Assembly: GCA_018370615.1 (NCBI GenBank)
Contig: JAGZAC010000022.1
Coordinates: forward strand, 1 to 12,012
Length of the DNA: 12,012 nt
Origin: Clostridiales bacterium
GTDB taxonomy: Bacteria > Bacillota > Clostridia > Oscillospirales > CAG-272
Direction: 5' to 3'
A program made the position numbers and the translations under genes. Below, in pieces: positions 6,319 to 12,012 of this stretch. The notes beneath the pieces are model-generated. The model worked only from the letters and a program-made list of their open reading frames with translations, did no database searches and was not told the DNA's origin. Within the stretch, counting starts at the first letter, position 1; every line of letters starts with the position of its first letter.

Positions 6319-6630
6319 CTAGTCCTTAAATATGATATCTGCGCCCACAGCCCGCTCTACGGCACGTTTCAGCTGTGCCGTTCCATATCCGCTGCCTGTG
6401 TCGGGCAGTGTAACAATCGCCGGCAATGTGTCTGCAGACAGCCGGGCAATTTCCTCTTCAATTTCTGCTGCAAGGGCCGCAGTTATATAGAGGATCGCAC
6501 AATTTTCGTTTTTTCCTTTTTTCAGTGCCGCCAACGCCTCTCGGCCGGTTTCGGCGTTATATACGGTAAAACCGGCCGCCATGAAGGCCAGCACCTGGTC
6601 TCTGGGACCGACTACCCCTATTTTATACAT
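6319..6630 (-). CDS. ntpG: V/A-type ATPase subunit F (NtpG)
   Basis: A 103-residue small rotor subunit that sits beside the D shaft. It has a Rossmann-like fold: an opening strand M-Y-K-I-G-V-V-G-P, an F-M-A-A-G-F-T-V-Y segment, I-L-Y-I-T-A, and A-I-V-T-L-P-D, with a C-terminal amphipathic helix (about 82-97) that contacts the shaft. Length matches the family (about 100). Its ATG lies inside the end of ntpC (8-base overlap, AATGTATAA), and the closest AAAGG is 13 bases away, so translation is probably coupled to ntpC. Confidence 0.95.
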   Translation of the reverse strand: MYKIGVVGPRDQVLAFMAAGFTVYNAETGREALAALKKGKNENCAILYITAALAAEIEEEIARLSADTLPAIVTLPDTGSGYGTAQLKRAVERAVGADIIFKD

Positions 6631-7612
6631 TTACTTCACGCAGCCTTTCCCGAATTTTCTCCCTGTCGGCACCTGACGTAAACCGCGCGGCAATGATTCG
6701 ACCATTCAGCAGTTCTGCTTCGCGAATGAGCAAATATCGGATGACAACCTCCGGCCCAAAAGCTTTGAACTGATAAGGCCGACATGCTAGGAGGATTGCC
6801 TCGTCGAAAATCTTTTCTATCCTGTCCTGGCTGGTGCCGACGGCCTTGCGTACCGCATCCTTTACATAACAAGCTCCCAGCTTTTCATTTATCTGTCCAA
6901 TATCTCTGCAGCCGTTTTCCTCACTGAGCAGGGTGGAAAGGTCTATCTGCCCGCCGGGAACAAAAGCCCGGGACAAAAGTGTGCGTCCCGCCTGTGCAGA
7001 AACACCGCTGCTCCGGATTCGTATACATGCCGATATGTTTGCAAAATCTGCCCGCATGGAGACAATTTGCTGCATCAGTGGGATGCCGCCTGCGGCAGCT
7101 CCGTCTGCCATATCTGCAAAGCATGCCCGATCCAGCAGCAGGTCGATACAGCGCGCCTCCCCTGTCTTCGCATATTCCTGCCGCGCGGCCTTTGCAGCGG
7201 CCGCCATTGCAGAAGGAAGACTGTGAAACACTTCTTTATGCAAATATTCCTGCATTTGCTCTGCAGGAACTGTGCCGCAGGTATAAAATCCATCGTAGGA
7301 ACGGATTCCCTGGACAGCACATTTGATGGCAATTTTGATGTTTGTACAGTCGTATTTATATAAAAGAGGGTAAAAAACAGTAACATCGGGAACAGCGCTG
7401 CGCACCTTATCGACTGCATCACAAAAGGCCTTGTCAAGCACTGCCTCTTCCCGCTCTGGTACGGAAATTCGAAATACTTCCGCTACCGTTTGATATAGCT
7501 GCTTTGGAGAAGCTGCCTCCAGCATTCGCGTCATTCGATTGGATGGCGTTCCCACTCCCTCGCCGGCCCGCAGAAAGGAAGAGGAAAACAGATATTCGTT
7601 GTCTAAAGTCAT
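6623..7612 (-). CDS. ntpC: V/A-type ATPase subunit C (central stalk to ring adaptor)
   Basis: A 329-residue subunit C (the eukaryotic d homologue), a funnel-shaped protein linking the D/F shaft to the rotor ring. It is almost wholly alpha-helical and soluble. Family traits are the opening Y-L-F-S-S-S-F-L-R-A-x-E (residues 7-18), a central V-F-Y-P-L-L-Y-K-Y-D-C-T-N-I-K block (79-93), and a tail with V-I-R-Y-L-L-I-R-E-A-E plus I-I-A-A-R-F-T-S-G, common to C subunits. Length is near the usual 320-350. The ATG at 7612 has AAAGGA about 10 bases upstream and follows ntpE after 32 bases. Confidence 0.94.
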   Translation of the reverse strand: MTLDNEYLFSSSFLRAGEGVGTPSNRMTRMLEAASPKQLYQTVAEVFRISVPEREEAVLDKAFCDAVDKVRSAVPDVTVFYPLLYKYDCTNIKIAIKCAVQGIRSYDGFYTCGTVPAEQMQEYLHKEVFHSLPSAMAAAAKAARQEYAKTGEARCIDLLLDRACFADMADGAAAGGIPLMQQIVSMRADFANISACIRIRSSGVSAQAGRTLLSRAFVPGGQIDLSTLLSEENGCRDIGQINEKLGACYVKDAVRKAVGTSQDRIEKIFDEAILLACRPYQFKAFGPEVVIRYLLIREAELLNGRIIAARFTSGADREKIRERLREVNV

Positions 7613-7644
7613 GACTGTGTGTTCCTTTCTTTGGTATAGTGCGT

Positions 7645-8316
7645 TTACGTTTTAGGAAACAGGATATTTGCCACAACGCTTTCCATACGCTCGCGCATGC
7701 CGCCGATGACTGCTTCCACAGAGCAATTGGATTCTATGTCGCCGTAACGCAGGATCAGCCCGCCCCGGATCGGAGCGATATCCTCGGCAAGGGTAAAGTC
7801 TGTTTTTCCCAGCTCGGAGGATTTCCGTTTCAAAAAGGTTTTTGCCGCCTTGATTACCAAAGGTCCCAGGTCGCGGTCCTTCTCATTGAGAACCAACTGA
7901 AAATCTGTGTCGGTGACTTCCTCGTCACCATACATTTCACGAAGACGCTGGGCTGTCCGAATCTGCTCCGCCGCCGCATCTGCCAGCAAATGCGCCAGAA
8001 ATACGCAGTAGTCTTCTTTGGACAATGCATATAGGTAGTTTTCCGCTTCTACAAAAGCTCTGGACAGCATACCCACCCTTGCAGCAAGCAAAATCTCCCG
8101 CCGCTTCATATCAGCAGTGGAATTTGCCCGCTGGGCGGCAATGCTTCCTTCCCGCTCTGCTCTTGCCTGGGCCGCCTCTACAATCGACTGCGCCCGGGCG
8201 GCGGACTCCCGCTGGATTTCGGTACATTCCTGACGGGCTGCCCCTAGCAGTTCGTCTGCTTCCTCCCGGGCCTGGGAAAGGATTTTCTCCAGAATTCTAT
8301 CTAAATTGTGCATCAT
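7645..8316 (-). CDS. ntpE: V/A-type ATPase subunit E (peripheral stalk)
   Basis: A 223-residue stator stalk subunit. Residues 1-110 are a long charged Ala/Glu/Arg-rich helix that pairs with NtpF in a right-handed coiled coil. Residues from about 120 form the globular head that grips the top of the A3B3 headpiece, with G-G-L-I-L-R-Y-G-D-I-E-S-N-C-S at about 185-199 as the family block. Two adjacent ATGs (8316, 8313) are possible. The first is preferred because AAAGG is 8 bases upstream. The gene is separated from ntpK by 58 bases, the largest gap in the operon. Confidence 0.95.
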   Translation of the reverse strand: MMHNLDRILEKILSQAREEADELLGAARQECTEIQRESAARAQSIVEAAQARAEREGSIAAQRANSTADMKRREILLAARVGMLSRAFVEAENYLYALSKEDYCVFLAHLLADAAAEQIRTAQRLREMYGDEEVTDTDFQLVLNEKDRDLGPLVIKAAKTFLKRKSSELGKTDFTLAEDIAPIRGGLILRYGDIESNCSVEAVIGGMRERMESVVANILFPKT

Positions 8317-8374
8317 ATTTTATACCTTTCCGTGTTCTTGTGCCCTATAGTTAAAAATATTTTTACATCGTGAT
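8317..8374 (-). other. ntpK-ntpE gap with an AT palindrome
   Basis: This 58-base spacer contains TAAAAATATTTTTA (8352-8365), a perfect but purely A/T palindrome just after the ntpK stop. It also holds the ntpE ribosome binding site AAAGG. It could be a weak RNA processing or pausing site, but the pairing is too weak to call a terminator. Confidence 0.3.
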
Positions 8375-8872
8375 TTAAGGATTAAAAAACAGAACGGGAA
8401 GAATCGATGCCAGAAGCGCAAAAATGGCATAGGTTTCTACTAGTGCGGCGGCGGTAATGGCTTTAGCAATTTGCCCCTCTCTGCGGGAGATAAGGCCGAT
8501 ACCCGAAGCCGCTACACGTCCCTGGGCAATTCCGGAAAAATATCCAACAATCCCCACAGGAAGAGATGCGGCCAGAAGATACATGCCCTGGGCAAAATCG
8601 ATGGTAACGTCTCCGCCGAACAGGCCGATTTTCATCAGAATCAGAAATGCGGTAACGAGGCCGTAAATACCTTGTGTGCCGGGGAGCGCCTGCAGCAGCA
8701 GGGATTGTCCGAATTTTGACGGGTCCTCCGCCAGCATGCCGGAAGCGGCCTCGCCCACGATGCCGACACCCTTCGCACTGCCGATGCATGCAAAGGTTGC
8801 CGCAAAGGCGGCACCCAGCAGTGCCAGGTTTTGTCCTGTGAAAATCGTTGTTAAGAATTCAGTGAATGTCAT
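8375..8872 (-). CDS. ntpK: V/A-type ATPase subunit K (rotor ring), Na+-site type
   Basis: A 165-residue membrane rotor subunit of four transmembrane helices, a duplicated hairpin (helices at about 15-43, 55-83, 96-124 and 136-163). The ion-carrying glutamate is E146 in A-L-V-E-T-Y-A-I in helix 4, and the first hairpin has Q67 at the equivalent place. The positions that bind Na+ in E. hirae NtpK (L61, T64, Q65, Y68, Q110, E139) correspond to L63, T66, Q67, Y70, Q117 and E146 here, all conserved. AAGGAG lies 7 bases before the ATG, the best ribosome binding site in the operon, in keeping with the roughly ten copies needed per ring. The gene starts 19 bases after ntpI. Confidence 0.97.
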   Translation of the reverse strand: MTFTEFLTTIFTGQNLALLGAAFAATFACIGSAKGVGIVGEAASGMLAEDPSKFGQSLLLQALPGTQGIYGLVTAFLILMKIGLFGGDVTIDFAQGMYLLAASLPVGIVGYFSGIAQGRVAASGIGLISRREGQIAKAITAAALVETYAIFALLASILPVLFFNP

Positions 8873-8891
8873 AGTCCCTCTCCTTATATAT

Positions 8892-10838
8892 TTACTTAAA
8901 GGTTACATATTTGCTTTTGGGTTCCAGCGGAGCGAAGGCCCGCCCGCCGCCTTCATAAAATTTTCCGAAAAATTCAATATACTGCAGTCTGCTGGTGTGA
9001 ACATATGCTCCCAGAATGTTGACGAAGAAGTTGATGGTATGTCCCAGGATAAACACAAGCACGAACAGAAGGATTCCTCCTACCGACAGCCCGCCCATGG
9101 TGCCCAGCAGATTCATTACACTGGCAATGACAGCAGAAGCGAGGCTGAGTGCCAGGATTCTGGAGTAGGACAGCAGATCTGATAGATATCCTACAATGTC
9201 GTACAGGCTCATGACACCCTTCAAAAGCCGCATAATGATATTTTTTTCCTGACGCCCCTGGGTGCAAATCAGCATGACAACTCCTACCCCTGCCAGAATG
9301 AGTCCTGCGGTGGATTGGATAAAATACACGCCAATGCCGGCAAACAGAATCAGCCAGCTGCCCACGTCCGCAATGGCGTCAAAGACGTGACCGTCCCGGA
9401 CGAGAATAATAAACTTAATGATAAACGCTGTGATCATGTGTACGGCGCCTACGCCCAGAGAGAGCAGGAGCATCATGATAGGGTCTTCTATCATGTCAAA
9501 CCAGACTGCCGTTGATGGTACATTCTCTCTGCCGCCGAAGCCTTCCAAAATGGCAATCGGCAAATCCCCGAAGTAACCACCGAACAAAACGCCGCCGATG
9601 ATACAGGATACCCCGCAGATAGCGAACATCTTCAAAAAGCGCCGCATGCTCTCTTTCAAATGGAGCAGCTTCAGCCCGGCCAGGCATCCAATCACCAAAA
9701 CAGCGCCGTAACACACATCGGCGAACATCAGGCCGAAGATAATTGTATAAAAGACGGACATGATTGCCGTTGGGTCAAATCGCCCATATTGCGGCAGGTC
9801 GTACATGGAAAGGATAGATTCAAAATTGCGCGAAACACGGCGGTTGACAAGCATCACTGGCGCATCATCGCCCTCCACCGCATCTTCAAAGCTGTATGCA
9901 GCACCGTACCTTTCCAGGAGTGCCTTCGTTTTTTCCATAGACTGCGCCGGCACCCAGCCGCCGATCAGTGCCGTTTGTTCCGTTTGGACAGTGCGGCTTT
10001 GGGCCAGCAGTCTGTCCTGTCGGGTGATAAGAACATCGTATAACGCCTTAACATCCCCCAGCCGAGCCGCTGCCATTTCCCTTGCCGATTTCTTTAACCG
10101 TTCTAAATTTTGCCGGCCATGCTCTAAACGCTGCATACAGTCGGCTGCAGCTCCCGCAGCATATCCCTGGCTGACAGACGCCTGTACCGGACAGACGGTA
10201 AATCCGCCGGCGCTGAGAATTTTGTGCGCAGCGTCAAAATCCTCCCGGTGCGCAATCAAGACAAGCGCACGGATTGTTTTATCTGCATACACCTCCTGGG
10301 ACACACAGGCAAGATCGGCCAGCTTTGCATCTATAGCTGCCATGTCTGCATTCAGCGGCAGCGTGCCGCAAAGGAACCGGGTATGAGCAGTTTTACCTCC
10401 CGGAAGGGCAATCTCTCCTCCGATCCATGGCTGATATGCCCTATACTCAGATTCCATTTGTACGAGCTTTTCCTCTGCTTCTGCAATTTGTGCGGCCAGC
10501 GCATTTGCCTCTCTCACCTCATCCAAGGTAATGGCATCCAGTCCACTGTCAAAATCATCGATAGAAGCCTCCATGGGAGGATCAAACAGAGAGTGCTTTC
10601 CTGTGTCATAAGCTGTTAAAAATTCAATCGCCCGCCGCACGGAAGCAATTTGGGACATAAGCGTTCCCGTTTCCCGAGACACGTCTGTGCCGGGTGCGGG
10701 GAGCTTGTCCGCTTCTGCACCGGGGAGAAAATCGCCGGATACTTCCACACATCGGAGCTTTTGCAGATCGGCGATGAGCCGCTGGGCATCCTTCTGCAGT
10801 ACGGCGACAGACAGCTTTTTCATTTGGGCTACTGCCAT
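8892..10838 (-). CDS. ntpI: V/A-type ATPase subunit I (membrane subunit a)
   Basis: The 648-residue stator membrane subunit that forms the ion half-channels against the K ring. The N-terminal half (about 1-350) is cytosolic and helical and anchors the peripheral stalks. From F354 onward there are about seven or eight transmembrane helices. The essential arginine of the family is R560 in L-S-Y-S-R-I-L-A-L-S-L-A. The last conserved block is G-H-T-I-N-F-F-V-N-I-L-G-A-Y-V-H-T-S-R-L with R617, then Y-I-E-F-F-G-K-F-Y-E-G-G-G (E622). Length is normal (620-680). The ATG at 10838 overlaps the end of the stalk gene by 10 bases, with GGGAG about 11 bases upstream. An in-frame ATG at 10823 is a weaker alternative. 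Confidence 0.96.
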   Translation of the reverse strand: MAVAQMKKLSVAVLQKDAQRLIADLQKLRCVEVSGDFLPGAEADKLPAPGTDVSRETGTLMSQIASVRRAIEFLTAYDTGKHSLFDPPMEASIDDFDSGLDAITLDEVREANALAAQIAEAEEKLVQMESEYRAYQPWIGGEIALPGGKTAHTRFLCGTLPLNADMAAIDAKLADLACVSQEVYADKTIRALVLIAHREDFDAAHKILSAGGFTVCPVQASVSQGYAAGAAADCMQRLEHGRQNLERLKKSAREMAAARLGDVKALYDVLITRQDRLLAQSRTVQTEQTALIGGWVPAQSMEKTKALLERYGAAYSFEDAVEGDDAPVMLVNRRVSRNFESILSMYDLPQYGRFDPTAIMSVFYTIIFGLMFADVCYGAVLVIGCLAGLKLLHLKESMRRFLKMFAICGVSCIIGGVLFGGYFGDLPIAILEGFGGRENVPSTAVWFDMIEDPIMMLLLSLGVGAVHMITAFIIKFIILVRDGHVFDAIADVGSWLILFAGIGVYFIQSTAGLILAGVGVVMLICTQGRQEKNIIMRLLKGVMSLYDIVGYLSDLLSYSRILALSLASAVIASVMNLLGTMGGLSVGGILLFVLVFILGHTINFFVNILGAYVHTSRLQYIEFFGKFYEGGGRAFAPLEPKSKYVTFK

Positions 10839-11149
10839 TTTTCAAAAATCTCCCGAATAATTTCGTTGACAGCAGTTTTCATGTTTTCCTCAGATGCTGC
10901 AACGATTTTCTTTGCCTGTATGCGCGCTTCTTCCCTGGCGGCGTCAATGCGCGCATCAGATATGCTCTTGTTTTCTATGGCAGCATTTGCAGCGATTTGC
11001 CGCGCCTTCTGCTGTGCCAGTTCAATTTCATCAGAGGCTGCTGCCTGTGCTGCGGCAATGGCCTGTGCCGCCTCGCTGCGGGCATTTGCCGTAATTTCTG
11101 CGGCTTTTGTTTCCGCTTCCCTTATTTTTTCCATGATTTCACTTGTCAC
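10829..11149 (-). CDS. ntpF: V/A-type ATPase stalk subunit G/H (NtpF), coiled coil
   Basis: A 106-residue first gene of the operon. It is almost entirely one Ala/Glu/Lys-rich helix with no prolines or membrane segment, as expected for the small peripheral stalk partner of NtpE. The start is probably GTG at 11149 with GGATGAGG 4-9 bases upstream. An ATG five codons in (11134) lacks a good ribosome binding site. Position before ntpI matches the E. hirae order ntpF-I-K-E-C-G-A-B-D. Sequence in this family is weakly conserved, so the call rests on composition and position. The predicted 5' untranslated leader is short (about 38 bases). Confidence 0.9.
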   Translation of the reverse strand: MTSEIMEKIREAETKAAEITANARSEAAQAIAAAQAAASDEIELAQQKARQIAANAAIENKSISDARIDAAREEARIQAKKIVAASEENMKTAVNEIIREIFEKWQ

Positions 11150-11193
11150 AGAGCCTCATCCTTTACCAATTTTTTCTATCTATTATACTGGCC

Positions 11194-11222
11194 ATTATAT
11201 CATAGAATTTATACAATTGCAA
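11194..11222 (-). promoter_or_regulatory. Sigma-A type promoter of the V-ATPase operon
   Basis: On the minus strand a -35 TTGCAA (11222-11217) and a perfect -10 TATAAT (11199-11194) are separated by 17 bases, with A/T-rich sequence upstream of the -35 (about 11223-11240). Transcription would begin near 11187, just ahead of ntpF. The -35 is also one arm of an 8-base inverted repeat (AATTGCAA 11215-11222 and TTGCAATT 11254-11261). Confidence 0.88.
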
Positions 11223-11260
11223 CAAAAATCATAAGTTTTTACATTGGCCTCGCTTGCAAT

Positions 11261-11665
11261 TTATATAATTTGTTTTGTCTGCATCGGAGTTTTCAGCTTT
11301 TTGCGCTTACGTATCTTTGGGTGTGTGTCCTGCTGCAGGTCCAGCACACCATCGCGCCACTTATGTTCGATGCGGGCGCTGCCTACGGAGCGTCCGCGAA
11401 TGCGCAGCCGCAGAAAAATTTCTACGTCAAAGCCGTCTACTGTTTCATTGATTCGATAATCTACATAATATTTACCGCTTGTGGGAAATGTATCACTGCG
11501 ACAGTATTCCAGCACACAGTCCTTCATATATTCATAAAAATCAGTCATACGTTTTGCATCGGCTACGGTGCGCTTACAAGTCTTGTCTGTATTTTCATCT
11601 GCAATGAAAGCAGGATACCGCATCATAGCGCCTGCCTCTACACATTGTTTCGGCTGCGTCCTCAT
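11261..11665 (-). CDS. Hypothetical protein, 134 residues, upstream of the V-ATPase
   Basis: I do not recognise this protein. ATG at 11665 is preferred because GGAGG lies 8 bases upstream. A GTG at 11674 overlaps that ribosome binding site and is unlikely. There is no signal peptide or membrane helix. Residues from about 16 (Y-P-A-F-I-A-D) through Y-Y-V-D-Y-R-I-N-E-T, F-D-V-E-I-F-L-R-L-R-I and A-R-I-E-H-K-W alternate helix and strand. This faintly recalls DUF3298/DUF4163-like folds, but the likeness is too weak to name it. The C-terminal 20 residues are strongly basic (K-I-R-K-R-K-K-L-K), which could bind nucleic acid or membrane phospholipid. It lies on the same strand as the ATPase operon, whose promoter starts just after its stop, and no terminator separates them, so readthrough is possible. 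Confidence 0.82.
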   Translation of the reverse strand: MRTQPKQCVEAGAMMRYPAFIADENTDKTCKRTVADAKRMTDFYEYMKDCVLEYCRSDTFPTSGKYYVDYRINETVDGFDVEIFLRLRIRGRSVGSARIEHKWRDGVLDLQQDTHPKIRKRKKLKTPMQTKQII

Positions 11666-11815
11666 ATTTTTCACCTCCGGTAGAAATAAATATACTCCTT
11701 TTTATTTTATGCGGTTTTGTCCTGGAGGATGCCCGAATTTAGCAAATATACTATGGTGGATATTGGAACTGTACTGCCGTAAAACAAAGTTTTTATGGTA
11801 TAGTAAAAGGGTCTG
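11666..11815. other. Non-coding stretch before the hypothetical gene
   Basis: Apart from the GGAGG at 11675-11679 I see no coding frame or convincing leftward promoter here. A + strand TGGTATAGT (11796-11804) resembles an extended -10 box, pointing into the repeat array, but lacks a -35. Confidence 0.35.
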
Positions 11816-12012
11816 ACAACCCCTCCGCCGCTAAAGCGGCACCTCCCCTTGCACAGGGGAGGCATAGACTAAAAAGTTCCTTTTGCACAGGAGAGGCTAG
11901 AAACAAGAAGTCCCCTTGTGCAGGGAAGGGTAAAACTAAAAAGGCGCCCTTGTGGGGAGTTGCGCAGCAACTCCGGGGGCATCCCGCGAAGCGGGTGAGG
12001 GATTGTCTTCTG
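11816..12012 (+). repeat. Palindromic GC-rich repeat array, right copy, runs off the window
   Basis: Units parallel the left array in opposite orientation: GCCGC/GCGGC hairpin (11827-11840), CCTCCCC/GGGGAGG (11842-11862), two decayed copies (about 11877-11898 and 11909-11930), GCGCCCTTGTGGGGAG (11944-11959), GGAGTTGC/GCAACTCC (11956-11974) and CCCGCGAAGCGGGTGAGGGATTGTC at the end. Period is about 33-36 bases with joints ending in ACTAAAAA. There is no gene in this part of the window. Confidence 0.85.

Noticed and set aside
10997..11683. 228-codon + strand frame over ntpF, its promoter and the hypothetical gene
   Set aside because: It crosses a convincing promoter and two minus-strand genes with ribosome binding sites, and its Cys/Phe-rich translation looks like antisense.
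11796..11804. Extended -10 box TGGTATAGT on the + strand as a promoter
   Set aside because: There is no -35 at 16-18 bases and no gene downstream within the window. Listed only as a weak resemblance.
11842..11960. CRISPR-like array (repeats about every 33-36 bases)
   Set aside because: The repeat units are not identical, each is itself palindromic, the joints are short and A-rich rather than unique spacers of fixed length, and there are no cas genes.

Overview
The window reads as chromosome of an anaerobic Firmicute, most likely class Clostridia (Oscillospirales-like). The grounds are a complete nine-gene V/A-type ATPase operon in the Enterococcus hirae ntp gene order, AGGAGG-type ribosome binding sites, and arrays of short palindromic GC-rich repeats (motifs CCTCCCCTTGCACAGGGGAGG and GGGATTGTCC) of the kind scattered through gut clostridial genomes. 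Nothing in the sequence fixes genus or species.

Layout. Positions 1-396 (+) hold the C-terminal part of a protein that resembles the end of a family 20 glycoside hydrolase. A two-way terminator (411-456) separates it from a small leftward cassette. In transcription order the cassette contains a strong promoter (2059 to 2031), a leader of about 225 nt with two short open reading frames and an intrinsic terminator hairpin, a GNAT acetyltransferase (1798-1262), a dead P-loop kinase remnant with in-frame stops (1259-1101), and a second GNAT acetyltransferase (1028-483). The leader looks like a translation-dependent attenuator. It is the least ordinary regulatory element here.

Positions 2229-2440 are a palindromic repeat array. 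It abuts a 44-codon gene relic on one side and supplies the last codons and stop of V-ATPase subunit D on the other. Positions 2419-11149 (-) are the ATPase operon, transcribed right to left from a TTGCAA/17/TATAAT promoter at 11222-11194: ntpF (stalk G/H), ntpI (a), ntpK (c ring), ntpE, ntpC, ntpG (F), ntpA, ntpB, ntpD. All nine frames are intact and closely spaced or overlapping. NtpK carries every residue position of the E. hirae Na+ site (L63, T66, Q67, Y70, Q117, E146), so the complex is probably Na+-coupled.

Upstream of the operon is an unrecognised 134-residue protein (11665-11261, -). A second repeat array (11816 to the window end) is related to the first but inverted, so the two bracket the ATPase locus.

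How the genes work together: NtpA/B hydrolyse or make ATP, NtpD/G/C form the central shaft, NtpE/F the peripheral stalks, and NtpI/K the ion-translocating membrane part. The acetyltransferase cassette downstream is functionally unrelated. I found no convincing wholly new multi-gene system. The best candidates for a second look are the acetyltransferase attenuator and the structure-conserving inverted repeat arrays.
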